Assembly: GCA_036675955.1 (NCBI GenBank)
Contig: JAKFDW010000239.1
Span: 1 to 26,532, forward strand
Direction of reading: 5' to 3'
From: Pollutimonas sp036675955
GTDB taxonomy: Bacteria > Pseudomonadota > Gammaproteobacteria > Burkholderiales > Burkholderiaceae_B
Length of the DNA stretch: 26,532 nt
A model generated the notes under the pieces. That model was not told the origin of the DNA and did not search any database. It was given only the letters and a program-made list of their open reading frames with translations. Shown one piece after another: positions 7,342 through 15,062 of this stretch. Numbering within the stretch: the first letter of the stretch is position 1; every line of letters begins with the position of its first letter. A program made the position numbers and the translations under genes.

Positions 7342-9036
7342 ATGGCACATGAACTCCAGCCCGTCGCGGCGTCGAATATCCCGGATTCACGGGGAATCAA
7401 TCTGTTTCAGGTGGATCCTTTTGCTCGCGGATTGCTTGAGGCCTATCTCCCGGGCGAATTGCACGCGCATCTGTTGCCGCATTTCGATGCACTGGGGCAA
7501 ATGGTGGGATCGACGTTGGACGTGCTGGCCGCCGTCGCCGACAAAAATCCCCCTGAGTTGTCAGTGCGCAGCCGATCGGGCCAGGATGAATCCCTGGTCG
7601 TGAAGCATCCCGCCTATGTCGAGTTGGAAAAAGTGGCTTACCAAGAGCTTGGGCTGGCGGCGATGTCGCATCGAGGCGGCGCTTTGGGCTGGCCGCAGCC
7701 CATGCCGCCCGCCGCAAAGTATGGACTGAGTCATCTATTCGTTCAGGCCGAGTTCGGTTTGTGCTGCCCCGTCAGCATGACCGACTCGCTTGCGCGGACA
7801 CTTAAAAAGTTCGGCGAGGCGGAGTTGATCGACAGGGTGCTGCCGCAGCTTACGGCGCTCGACTTCGACGAACTGCGCCAGGGTGCCATGTTTATGACCG
7901 AACAGGCAGCCGGATCCGATGTAAGCGCAACCGAAACCCAGGCGCAATTACAGGATGACGGGCAGTGGCGCTTATATGGCGACAAATGGTTTTGCTCCAA
8001 CCCGGATGCTGGTTTCGCAATGGTGTTGGCGCGCAGCGAGTCCAAGAAGGGCCTTGCCGGGGTTTCGCTGTTTTTGCTGCCGCGAGATTTGCCCAACGGG
8101 GGCCACAATCATTACCGCGTTCTCCGGTTGAAAGACAAGCTGGGCACCCGTTCCATGGCCAGTGGTGAAATCCGGCTGGAAGGCGCGTATGCCTGGCTTA
8201 TCGGGGATCCAGGAAAGGGTTTCCAGCAGATGGCCGACATGATCAACAACTCGCGTTTATCCAATGGCATGCGCGCCGCGGGCCTGATGCGCCGGGCATT
8301 GAGCGAAGCCACCTTTGTGGCCCGGAATCGACGCGCGTTCGGTACGCGATTGATCGATATGCCGTTAATGCAGCGGCAATTGCTGAAAATGACAATACGA
8401 ACCGAGCAAGCCCGTTCGGTAATGTTCCAGACCGCTGCCGGACTGGAGCGCGCGGACGCAGGCAGTTCCGAGGCGAAGTCCCTGGTGCGTATCTTGACGC
8501 CCTTGATCAAGTTTCGCGCATGCCGCGACGCCAGGAAAGTCACCGGCGATGCCATGGAAGTCCGCGGCGGCTGCGGCTATATCGAAGAATGGGTGGAACC
8601 CCGGCTGGTGCGGGATGCCCATTTGGGCTCGATATGGGAGGGTACAAGCAATATTGTCGCCCTGGACGTACTGCGGGCGATCACAAAGAACAATTGCCTG
8701 GAAGTCTTGCAAAACCATGTAGCCAAGCTTCTGGCCGAAGGCGCGCCGTGCCCCGGCGCGTTGGCGGCGCTCCAGTCTGATTGCCTGGACAAGGCCTACA
8801 AGCTTGCCGATGACGCTGCCAGACAAGGGCGGTCAGAGTTGGCGCGACAAGTAGCGTCCGCTCTCTACCACGTTGTTTCCATGGCCGCTATGCGATGGGA
8901 GGCGCGGCATGACACCTTGCTGAGCAGAAACGATCTTGCCGATCTGGTTTTGCTGCATCGGCTTGCACCCCGCGATCCGTGTGTCTCCGATGCTCCGGAT
9001 CTCGATCATGGCTTGCTTTCCCGGACACTTTTCTAA
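7342..9036 (+). CDS. AidB-like acyl-CoA dehydrogenase family protein
   Basis: A 564-residue flavoprotein of the acyl-CoA dehydrogenase superfamily, closest in layout to E. coli AidB. It has the long N-terminal region with a NPPEL motif, then FMTEQAAGSDVSATET for FAD binding, DKWFCSNPDAGFAMVLARSE, RLKDKLGTRSMASGE, and the C-terminal RGGCGYIEEWVEPRLVRDAH. The active-site base position is occupied by Glu433 in SIWEGTSNIVALDVLRA, so dehydrogenase activity is plausible. AidB itself is a DNA-binding alkylation-response protein, but its neighbours here (Bug receptor, CoA-transferase, LysR) favour a catabolic acyl-CoA oxidation role. That is inference. The start is ATG at 7342, preceded by GAAGG. It is the first gene of a three-gene operon. 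Confidence 0.88.
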   Translation: MAHELQPVAASNIPDSRGINLFQVDPFARGLLEAYLPGELHAHLLPHFDALGQMVGSTLDVLAAVADKNPPELSVRSRSGQDESLVVKHPAYVELEKVAYQELGLAAMSHRGGALGWPQPMPPAAKYGLSHLFVQAEFGLCCPVSMTDSLARTLKKFGEAELIDRVLPQLTALDFDELRQGAMFMTEQAAGSDVSATETQAQLQDDGQWRLYGDKWFCSNPDAGFAMVLARSESKKGLAGVSLFLLPRDLPNGGHNHYRVLRLKDKLGTRSMASGEIRLEGAYAWLIGDPGKGFQQMADMINNSRLSNGMRAAGLMRRALSEATFVARNRRAFGTRLIDMPLMQRQLLKMTIRTEQARSVMFQTAAGLERADAGSSEAKSLVRILTPLIKFRACRDARKVTGDAMEVRGGCGYIEEWVEPRLVRDAHLGSIWEGTSNIVALDVLRAITKNNCLEVLQNHVAKLLAEGAPCPGALAALQSDCLDKAYKLADDAARQGRSELARQVASALYHVVSMAAMRWEARHDTLLSRNDLADLVLLHRLAPRDPCVSDAPDLDHGLLSRTLF

Positions 9037-9084
9037 GCGCCGCGCAGGCCAGGCGGCTGACGATTTTTAAAAAAAGGAGACATT

Positions 9085-10077
9085 ATGAAGAACCTCTCGT
9101 CTATTGCTGCGTTGATTGCCTCGGCTCTCGTTTCCGCGGCTCCAGCTCCTGCGCTGGCGGCGGACACCGCAGAAAGCTATCCCGCAAAGCCCATCGGCCT
9201 TATCGTGCCATTTCCACCCGGCGGTCCTACCGATGCGCTCGCCCGCCGTCTGGCGCAGGGTTTGAGCGAACCGCTGGGACAGCCTGTCATCGTGGAGAAC
9301 AAATCAGGGGCCGGCGGCAACATAGGATCGGAGTATGTGGCAAAGTCCAAGCCCGACGGCTATACGATTCTGTTCGGGACATCGGGTCCTCTTGCCATTA
9401 ATGTAAGTTTGTACAAGAAGCTCGGGTATGATCCGCGCCGAAGCTTCAGCCCCATTATCCGAATCGGCCATCTTCCGAATATATTGGTCGTGAATTCATC
9501 CCTGCCCGTGAAGAACCTGGAAGAGCTTATCGCCTACGCCCGCGCGAATCCCAATAAGCTTTCCTTCGCCTCGTCGGGCAATGGCGCTTCGTCTCATCTG
9601 GCCGGCGTGCTGTTCAACCAGATGGCGGGAACCAATATCCAGCATATCCCTTATCGGGGCACCGGTCCCGCCCTGAATGACTTGCTCGGCGCCCAGGTAT
9701 CGATGTCATTTACCGATATTCTGACTGCACTCCCGCATATCAAGAGCGGAGCGCTTCGTCCCATTGGATTGGCAAGCGCCGAGCGTTCCTCGGCTTTACC
9801 AGACCTGCCCACCTTGTCCGAACAGGGGCTGGAAGGGTATGACGTCAGTGTGTTCTTCGGCATCGTCGCCCCTGAAGGTACGCCGGCTCCTATCGTGGAT
9901 AAGTTGAACAAGGCATTCCAGACGGCTATGCAGGTTCCCGAAATAAAGCAGACCCTGGCGCACCAGGGCATTGTGGAAGCGACAGACCAGACTCCAGACG
10001 GTCTGAAGACTTTCATCGGCAAGGAAGTGCCTAAATGGGCCGAGTTGGTAAAAAGCGCGAATATTGCACTGGATTGA
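9085..10077 (+). CDS. Bug/TctC-family periplasmic solute-binding protein
   Basis: A 330-residue tripartite tricarboxylate transporter receptor of the Bug family, very numerous in Bordetella-like bacteria. It starts with a Sec signal peptide of about 26 residues ending at PALA/AD. Mature-protein hallmarks are YPAKPIGLIVPFPPGG, then NKSGAGGNIGSEYVAKS, DGYTILFGTSG and YRGTGPALNDLLGAQV. Such proteins bind carboxylates or aromatic acids through water-mediated contacts with the carboxylate. No TctA/TctB membrane genes are nearby, so it either works with a transporter elsewhere or acts as a sensor. A strong AAGGAGA ribosome-binding site precedes the start. It lies 48 bases after the dehydrogenase and 11 before the CoA-transferase. 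Confidence 0.95.
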   Translation: MKNLSSIAALIASALVSAAPAPALAADTAESYPAKPIGLIVPFPPGGPTDALARRLAQGLSEPLGQPVIVENKSGAGGNIGSEYVAKSKPDGYTILFGTSGPLAINVSLYKKLGYDPRRSFSPIIRIGHLPNILVVNSSLPVKNLEELIAYARANPNKLSFASSGNGASSHLAGVLFNQMAGTNIQHIPYRGTGPALNDLLGAQVSMSFTDILTALPHIKSGALRPIGLASAERSSALPDLPTLSEQGLEGYDVSVFFGIVAPEGTPAPIVDKLNKAFQTAMQVPEIKQTLAHQGIVEATDQTPDGLKTFIGKEVPKWAELVKSANIALD

Positions 10078-10088
10078 GGAAAGTGAGC

Positions 10089-11234
10089 ATGAATACAACG
10101 GCTGATGTGGGCGCCTTGCACGGCTGCAGGGTCATAGACCTTTCCCGGGTGCTCGGCGGCCCCTATTGCACGCAGATCCTTGGAGACCACGGGGCCGACG
10201 TTTTCAAGATCGAGCCCCCGTCGGGCGATGAAACCCGAGGCTGGGGGCCACCCTTTCTTGATGGGACAGCTTCGTATTTTCTGGGTGTCAATCGAAATAA
10301 ATACGGTTTGGCGCTAGACCTGTCGACTCCCGAGGGCCAGGATTTCTTGAAGGGTCTATTGCAGAACGCCGATGTATTGGTAGAGAACTTCAAGCCCGGC
10401 ACCCTTGAGAAGTGGGGTTTGAGTTCGGCCCTGCTGCAGGAACAGTTCCCACGCCTCATACATTGTCGTATAAGCGGGTTTGGGGCGGAAGGTCCGTTGG
10501 GCGGCTTGCCCGGATACGACGCTTGTGCCCAGGCAATGTGCGGCCTGATGAGCGTCAATGGCGACGCCGACGGTTCCGCGACCAGGGTGGGCCTGCCGGT
10601 GGTCGACATGGTAACAGGCCTGAATGCCGCGCTGGCCATACTTATGGCTGTCAACGAGCGGAACCGCAGCGGCAGAGGGCAATTTCTTGATATCACCTTG
10701 TTCGACTGTGCTATCTCGTTATTGCATCCTCATGCGGCCAATTATTTCCTGAGCGGAAATATTCCCCAGCGCACTGGCAATGCGCATCCTAACATCGCAC
10801 CTTATGAATCATTTGAAACCCGGGACGGCGAAATTTTCCTGGCGGTTGGCAACAACAGGCAGTTCGAGTTGTTGGCACAGGTATTGGGGGATGAGACTCT
10901 TGCGCTGGACGCCCGGTTTCAGTCGAATGCCGACCGTCTGGTCCACAGGGCCGAGCTGCGAAATATTCTGGCTGCCTTGTTTGAACATCTTGTGGCGGCC
11001 GATGTCGCGCAGATGTTGCTGAAGAAAGGCGTACCGGCCGCCCCGGTGTTGAACGTGGAAAATATTCTGAAGCATCCCCATACGAAGTATCGGGAAATGA
11101 TCATAGAACAGGGAAACTACCGCGCCATTGCATCCCCGATCAAGCTTTCGCGGACTCCTGCGACATTGCGCAGACTCCCGCCCGAATTCGGCCAGCACAC
11201 CGAAGAGATCGCAGCGTCAATATTGCCTTCTTGA
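10089..11234 (+). CDS. CaiB/BaiF class III CoA-transferase
   Basis: A 381-residue cytosolic family III CoA-transferase, which moves CoA from a donor thioester (often succinyl-CoA) to an organic acid. Family features are the N-terminal VIDLSRVLGGPYCTQILGD, ADVFKIEPPSGDETRGWGPP, and ENFKPGTLEKWGL. The catalytic aspartate that forms the acyl-aspartyl intermediate is Asp173 in GLPVVDMVTG. The C-terminal region has the usual GVPAAPVLN segment. The start chosen is ATG at 10089, with GAGGAAAG upstream; an in-frame ATG at 10035 lies inside the Bug gene. It is the last gene of the operon and presumably activates the acid that the AidB-like dehydrogenase then oxidises. The substrate is unknown. Confidence 0.93.
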   Translation: MNTTADVGALHGCRVIDLSRVLGGPYCTQILGDHGADVFKIEPPSGDETRGWGPPFLDGTASYFLGVNRNKYGLALDLSTPEGQDFLKGLLQNADVLVENFKPGTLEKWGLSSALLQEQFPRLIHCRISGFGAEGPLGGLPGYDACAQAMCGLMSVNGDADGSATRVGLPVVDMVTGLNAALAILMAVNERNRSGRGQFLDITLFDCAISLLHPHAANYFLSGNIPQRTGNAHPNIAPYESFETRDGEIFLAVGNNRQFELLAQVLGDETLALDARFQSNADRLVHRAELRNILAALFEHLVAADVAQMLLKKGVPAAPVLNVENILKHPHTKYREMIIEQGNYRAIASPIKLSRTPATLRRLPPEFGQHTEEIAASILPS

Positions 11235-11304
11235 GCGGTGTGGGACCGGCCGCCGTGCAGCGGTAGTCTCCTGCAAAGGTGAAGCCGGACAGGGCCCTGT
11301 GGCT

Positions 11305-11688
11305 CTACGACTCGTCGGCGTCGTCCTGGCTTTGCTGCGCGGCGATTTCAGCGTGCACCTTGTCCATGTCAACGGCCTTGACCTGGGTGATTAGTTCGTT
11401 CAGCTGACTGGCCGACAGCGCGCCCGGCTGGGAGAATAGCAGGACCTGCTCGCGGAACACCATGAGGGTGGGGATGGAACGTATTCCCATGCCGGTAGCC
11501 AGTTCCTGCTGGTCTTCGGTGTTCACCTTGGCGAAGGTGATATCGTCGTGCTGGTCGGACGCCGCATCGAAAATGGGCGCGAAATTCCGACAGGGGCCGC
11601 ACCAGGGTGCCCAAAAGTCCACGATCAGCGGCTTGCTTTCCTTGATTGCCGCCTGAAATGTGTCTTTGTTCAATTCGATGGTGCCCAT
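11305..11688 (-). CDS. thioredoxin with short acidic C-terminal tail
   Basis: A 127-residue thioredoxin. The redox motif is WCGPC with Cys30 and Cys33, preceded by VDFWAP, and the conserved cis-proline lies in RSIPTLMVF. It should be a cytosolic disulfide reductase; there is no signal peptide. It is about 19 residues longer than canonical TrxA because of a Gln/Asp/Glu-rich tail (QQSQDDADES at the end). The buried Asp24 typical of thioredoxin 1 is present. A strong GGGGAGA ribosome-binding site lies just before the start. The gene runs convergently to the CoA-transferase gene, with 70 bases between stops, and lies downstream of the purine permease, separated by hairpins. It could be trxA or a paralogue; the window does not decide. 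Confidence 0.92.
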   Translation of the reverse strand: MGTIELNKDTFQAAIKESKPLIVDFWAPWCGPCRNFAPIFDAASDQHDDITFAKVNTEDQQELATGMGIRSIPTLMVFREQVLLFSQPGALSASQLNELITQVKAVDMDKVHAEIAAQQSQDDADES

Positions 11689-11705
11689 GGTATCTCCCCA
11701 AACAA

Positions 11706-11726
11706 AAAGCGGCTTATAGCCGCTTT
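11706..11726 (-). terminator. hairpin between purine permease and thioredoxin, probable terminator
   Basis: A perfect 9-base-pair stem (AAAGCGGCT at 11706-11714 with AGCCGCTTT at 11718-11726) closes a 3-base loop. Read on the minus strand it ends in TTTTTG, fitting a Rho-independent terminator for the permease transcript. It sits immediately before the thioredoxin ribosome-binding site, so it could also act as a leader hairpin if transcription starts upstream. Confidence 0.65.
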
Positions 11727-11754
11727 GTAATGATTAAAATATCCGGGTAGTGTA

Positions 11755-11802
11755 GCGCGCTTTACCGCGCGCAACGGTTTCGGGGCGTAACGCCGTTGCG
11801 CG
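11755..11802. repeat. nested inverted repeats downstream of purine permease
   Basis: Two competing hairpins are visible. CGCGCAACGG at 11768-11777 pairs perfectly with CCGTTGCGCG at 11793-11802 around a 15-base loop. GCGCGC at 11755-11760 pairs with GCGCGC at 11767-11772 around TTTACC. Their arms overlap, so only one can form at a time. There is no T-run, so neither is a classical terminator by itself. Confidence 0.5.
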
Positions 11803-11823
11803 GCACACCCCCTGACTCGCTCC

Positions 11824-13116
11824 TCAGGCAGGAAAAAACGCGTATCGGATGACAAACAGGACGGCCACCAGGAGCGTCGCCATGTGGATTTCGCGAAAAC
11901 GGCCGGTTATGGCCTTGAGCACAACATAGCTGATAAAGCCGAAAGCCAGCCCATCGGCAATGGAGTAGGTAAACGGCATCATGATGGCGGTCAAGGCGGC
12001 GGGGGTCGCTTCCGTTATCTCGTTCCAGTCGATTTCAGTTATCTCGCGCAGCATCAGTCCCGCCACATACAGCAGGGCGGGGGCTGTTGCATAGGCAGGT
12101 ACCGATCCGGCCAGGGGCGCCACAAACAGTGCAAGTAAAAACAGTACGCCGACCGTGAGCGCGGTAAGGCCTGTGCGGCCGCCGGCCTGAACGCCTGAAG
12201 CGCTCTCGGCGTAGGCCGTGGTGCTGCTGGTTCCCAGGAACGAGCCCGCCACGATCGCAGTGCTGTCCGCCATCAGCGCGCGCCCCAGGCGGTTGGGCTT
12301 GCCCTCCTGGACCAGATTGGCCCGCTTGGCCACGCCTATCATGGTGCCCGTGGCATCGAATACCTCGACCAATACCAGCACCAGGATGACGTGCACAAAG
12401 CCGGTATGCAGCGCGCCCATGATGTCAAGTTGCATGAAGGTGGGTGCCAGGCTGGGCGGCGCGGAAAACACCCCATAGAACTCGCTATGGCCGGTCAGCA
12501 TGGACAGGACCGTAACCACCAGAATGCCGATCAGGATGGCGCCCCTTACCTTCATGGCGTCCAGCGCCGCAATGATGAAAAATCCCAGGATTGCAAACAG
12601 CGCCGGTGCGGCAGTGAGATCGCCCAGGTCGACTTTGGTAGCCGGGTTCGACACGACGATGCCCGAACTGCCCAGTGCAATAATGGCCAGAAACAATCCT
12701 ATGCCGGCTGCAATGGCGGCGCGCAGGGACTTGGGTATGCCTGCCACCAGCCAGGAGCGGATGCCGGTCAGCGTGAGCAAGAGAAAGATGACGCCCGATA
12801 TGAATACGGCCCCCAGTGCCTGCTGCCAGCTGTAACCCAGCGCTCCGACCACGGTGAAGGCGAAGAAGGCGTTCAGGCCCATGCCGGGCGCCATGCCTAT
12901 GGGCCAGTTTGCGAGGAAGGCCATGATAAGCGTGCCTATGGCCGCCGCCAGGCAGGTGGCCACGAAGATGGCGCTTTTGTCCATGCCGGTGCTCGACAGG
13001 ATTTCCGGATTCACAAAAATAATGTACGACATTGTCAGGAATGTCGTGATCCCGGCCAGTATTTCGGTGCGCACTGTCGTTCCGTGTTCACGCAACTGGA
13101 AGAAACGTTCGAGCAT
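11824..13116 (-). CDS. AzgA-type NCS2 purine permease (adenine/guanine/hypoxanthine:H+ symporter)
   Basis: A 430-residue inner-membrane transporter with about 12 to 14 hydrophobic segments. It matches the AzgA-like branch of NCS2 (E. coli AdeP/AdeQ, GhxP/GhxQ). Diagnostic stretches are the N-terminal RTEILAGITTFLTMSYIIFV, then GMAPGMGLNAFFAFTVV, the DATGTMIGVAKRANL region, STAIVAGSFLGTSSTTAYAES and the C-terminal TPAALTAIMMPFTYSIADG. These contain the substrate-contact half-helices of the fold. Which purine base it prefers cannot be read from sequence. The start has AGGAAAG upstream. It diverges from tsaD across 128 bases in which I see no purine riboswitch. Confidence 0.92.
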   Translation of the reverse strand: MLERFFQLREHGTTVRTEILAGITTFLTMSYIIFVNPEILSSTGMDKSAIFVATCLAAAIGTLIMAFLANWPIGMAPGMGLNAFFAFTVVGALGYSWQQALGAVFISGVIFLLLTLTGIRSWLVAGIPKSLRAAIAAGIGLFLAIIALGSSGIVVSNPATKVDLGDLTAAPALFAILGFFIIAALDAMKVRGAILIGILVVTVLSMLTGHSEFYGVFSAPPSLAPTFMQLDIMGALHTGFVHVILVLVLVEVFDATGTMIGVAKRANLVQEGKPNRLGRALMADSTAIVAGSFLGTSSTTAYAESASGVQAGGRTGLTALTVGVLFLLALFVAPLAGSVPAYATAPALLYVAGLMLREITEIDWNEITEATPAALTAIMMPFTYSIADGLAFGFISYVVLKAITGRFREIHMATLLVAVLFVIRYAFFPA

Positions 13117-13231
13117 GGGTCTTTCCTAGGAATATGCTTGATTAGCAGGGTGGGCTGGCCCGCATGCAGGGGCAGGCTTTATCATTTGAAATATCGAAGC
13201 CTGAATTCTAAGGCGGATTTAATACTGGTTG

Positions 13232-13247
13232 TAAACTAGCGCTCATG
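13232..13247 (+). promoter_or_regulatory. candidate -10 element and leaderless start of tsaD
   Basis: TAAACT at 13232-13237 is followed by 7 bases and then the tsaD ATG at 13245, which is where transcription would be expected to begin. No Shine-Dalgarno sequence is present. The 16-base stretch TAAACTAGCGCTCATG differs at only two positions from the start of the rluF-like gene at 26446-26461. No good -35 is seen, so this is a prediction. Confidence 0.4.
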
Positions 13248-14303
13248 ATTATTATTGGTTTTGAAAGCTCTTGCGATGAGACCGGCGTCGCGCTGGTCTG
13301 TACCGAACGGGGTTTGCTGGCGCATTCCCTGCATAGCCAGATCGCCATGCATCAGCAGTATGGCGGCGTCGTGCCGGAATTGGCTTCGCGCGACCACATA
13401 CGGCGGGTGTTGCCCCTTACGCGCGAAGTGCTGGCCGCGGCAGGCCTGGCCGCGGACCAGATCGATGCCGTAGCCTATACGGCTGGCCCGGGCCTGGCCG
13501 GTGCGCTGCTGGTCGGCGCAAGCGTTGCGCAATCGTTCGCGTGGGCCCGCGGCCTGCCCGCCATTCCCATCCATCATCTGGAAGGGCACTTGCTGTCGCC
13601 TTTGCTGGCGGCTCCCCGTCCCGATTTTCCATTCGTGGCATTGCTTGTTTCCGGCGGACACACGCAAATCATGCGCGTTGACGGCGTCGGAAACTATCAA
13701 CTGCTGGGCGAAACGCTGGATGACGCGGCCGGCGAGGCCTTCGACAAGACCGCCAAGCTGATGGGGCTGGGCTACCCCGGCGGACCGGCGTTGTCCAATC
13801 TTGCCCAGCAGGGCGACGCCGCGGCCCATGACTTCCCGCGGCCGATGCTGCACAGCCCGGATCTGGATTTCAGCTTCAGCGGCCTCAAAACGGCGGTGAT
13901 GACCCGCGTCAAAAGTATGGAGAAAGCCGGCGGCCCGTTATCGTCGGAGCAGCGCGCTGACCTGGCTGCCGCCACCGAAGCCGCCATTGTCGACGTGCTT
14001 GCCTTCAAGTCGATTAAGGCGATGAAGCAGACGGGCTTGAAGCGATTGGTCGTCGCCGGCGGGGTAGGGGCGAATCGCCACTTGCGCTCCAGGCTGGTGC
14101 AGGCCATGGGAAAACTGGGCGGGCAGGTGTTTTTTCCTCCGCTGGACCTGTGCACCGACAATGGCGCCATGATCGCTTTCGCGGCCGCCATGCGGGTGAA
14201 CGCAGGCTTGGTGGACCTGGCCGATACAAGCCATGCGTTTACTGTAAGGCCGCGCTGGGAACTTCACGACATCTGCCAGCCCGCAACTGCCGCGGCCGTA
14301 TAG
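13245..14303 (+). CDS. tsaD: tRNA N6-threonylcarbamoyladenosine transferase subunit TsaD
   Basis: TsaD transfers the threonylcarbamoyl group from threonylcarbamoyl-AMP to A37 of ANN-decoding tRNAs, acting with TsaB and TsaE; it is usually essential. The 352-residue protein has the ASKHA fold. It shows the N-terminal FESSCDETGVALV, then HQQYGGVVPELASRDH, the metal-binding HLEGH motif with His111 and His115, LLVSGGHTQI, GEAFDKTAKLMGL, the C-terminal VVAGGVGANRHLR, and CTDNGAMIA with its metal-binding aspartate. All the key residues I could check are present. tsaB and tsaE are not in the window. It diverges from the permease and converges on plsY, with 9 bases between the stop codons. Confidence 0.97.
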   Translation: MIIIGFESSCDETGVALVCTERGLLAHSLHSQIAMHQQYGGVVPELASRDHIRRVLPLTREVLAAAGLAADQIDAVAYTAGPGLAGALLVGASVAQSFAWARGLPAIPIHHLEGHLLSPLLAAPRPDFPFVALLVSGGHTQIMRVDGVGNYQLLGETLDDAAGEAFDKTAKLMGLGYPGGPALSNLAQQGDAAAHDFPRPMLHSPDLDFSFSGLKTAVMTRVKSMEKAGGPLSSEQRADLAAATEAAIVDVLAFKSIKAMKQTGLKRLVVAGGVGANRHLRSRLVQAMGKLGGQVFFPPLDLCTDNGAMIAFAAAMRVNAGLVDLADTSHAFTVRPRWELHDICQPATAAAV

Positions 14304-14312
14304 CGCAAGGGC

Positions 14313-14954
14313 TTATTTTGTCTTGCTGCCGATGCGGCTTTCCTTGCCTGTCATGAGCCGGCTGATGTTGGCTTGATGTCGAAACAGCAGCACCACGCTG
14401 ATGATTACTATGGCAAATGCCACGGCCGGGTCCAGCGGCCAGGCCACATTGCCGCCCAGCAAGTAGTACAAGGGTGCGAAGATCGCCGCTACGATGGACG
14501 CCAGCGAAGAGTACCGGCTTACATAGACGATGATCAGCCAGGTTCCCACCGTGGCCAGCGCCAGCCATGGATTGAGAGCCAGCAACACGCCCAGCGCCGT
14601 CGCCACGCCTTTTCCGCCCTTGAACTTCAGGAATACAGGAAATACATGGCCCAGAAAGACGGCAACGGCGCAAGCCGCCACACTGAAAGACGGGAGATCC
14701 CATTGCTGCGCCGCGTAGGACGCTGCGAAGACGGCGAGCCAGCCCTTGGCCGCATCGCCCACGAGCGTCAGGGCGGCCGCTGTCTTGTTGCCCGTACGCA
14801 ATACGTTGGTGGCGCCGGGGTTTTTTGACCCGAAGCTGCGCGGATCCTGCAACCCCATTGCGCGGCTTACGACCACGGCAAACGATACGGACCCGAGCAG
14901 GTACGATAAAAAAACGAGTACGAGAGCGATCAGGATCGAGGCGGCAACGGTCAT
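14313..14954 (-). CDS. plsY: glycerol-3-phosphate acyltransferase PlsY
   Basis: PlsY is an integral membrane enzyme that acylates sn-glycerol-3-phosphate using acyl-phosphate, the first step of phospholipid synthesis. The 213-residue chain has about five to seven hydrophobic segments and the conserved cytoplasmic motifs: GSKNPGATNVLRTGNK (motif 1), GHVFPVFLKFKGGKGVAT (motif 2, the glycine-rich acyl-phosphate loop), and a third helix region near SRYSSLASIVAA. Length and topology are typical. GGAG lies about 11 bases before the ATG. The gene is convergent with tsaD and divergent from surE; the plsY-tsaD neighbourhood is common in proteobacteria. Confidence 0.96.
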   Translation of the reverse strand: MTVAASILIALVLVFLSYLLGSVSFAVVVSRAMGLQDPRSFGSKNPGATNVLRTGNKTAAALTLVGDAAKGWLAVFAASYAAQQWDLPSFSVAACAVAVFLGHVFPVFLKFKGGKGVATALGVLLALNPWLALATVGTWLIIVYVSRYSSLASIVAAIFAPLYYLLGGNVAWPLDPAVAFAIVIISVVLLFRHQANISRLMTGKESRIGSKTK

Positions 14955-15023
14955 AAATTCAAAGACTCCAGTGGGTTTGCCAGGATTCTACCGAGTGTCG
15001 CCCAAAACACCAATACGAGCAGG

Positions 15024-15060
15024 TACAATTCGCTACGTTCGGTTGAATTCTATGGAAGGG
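15024..15060 (+). promoter_or_regulatory. candidate promoter -10 and ribosome-binding site of surE operon
   Basis: TACAAT at 15024-15029 matches the -10 consensus at five of six positions. GGAAGGG at 15054-15060 is a good ribosome-binding site directly before the surE start at 15063. I see no convincing -35 hexamer. This would drive surE-pcm-nlpD and the exonuclease gene. Confidence 0.45.
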
Positions 15061-15062
15061 CA

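Noticed and set aside
12391..13239. 282-codon open frame on the plus strand
   Set aside because: It is antisense to the purine permease; the composition is very rich in Gln, Gly, His and Arg with no domain.
13117..13244. possible purine riboswitch before the permease gene
   Set aside because: The spacer lacks the conserved three-way junction and loop sequences of purine riboswitches, and these are rare in Betaproteobacteria.
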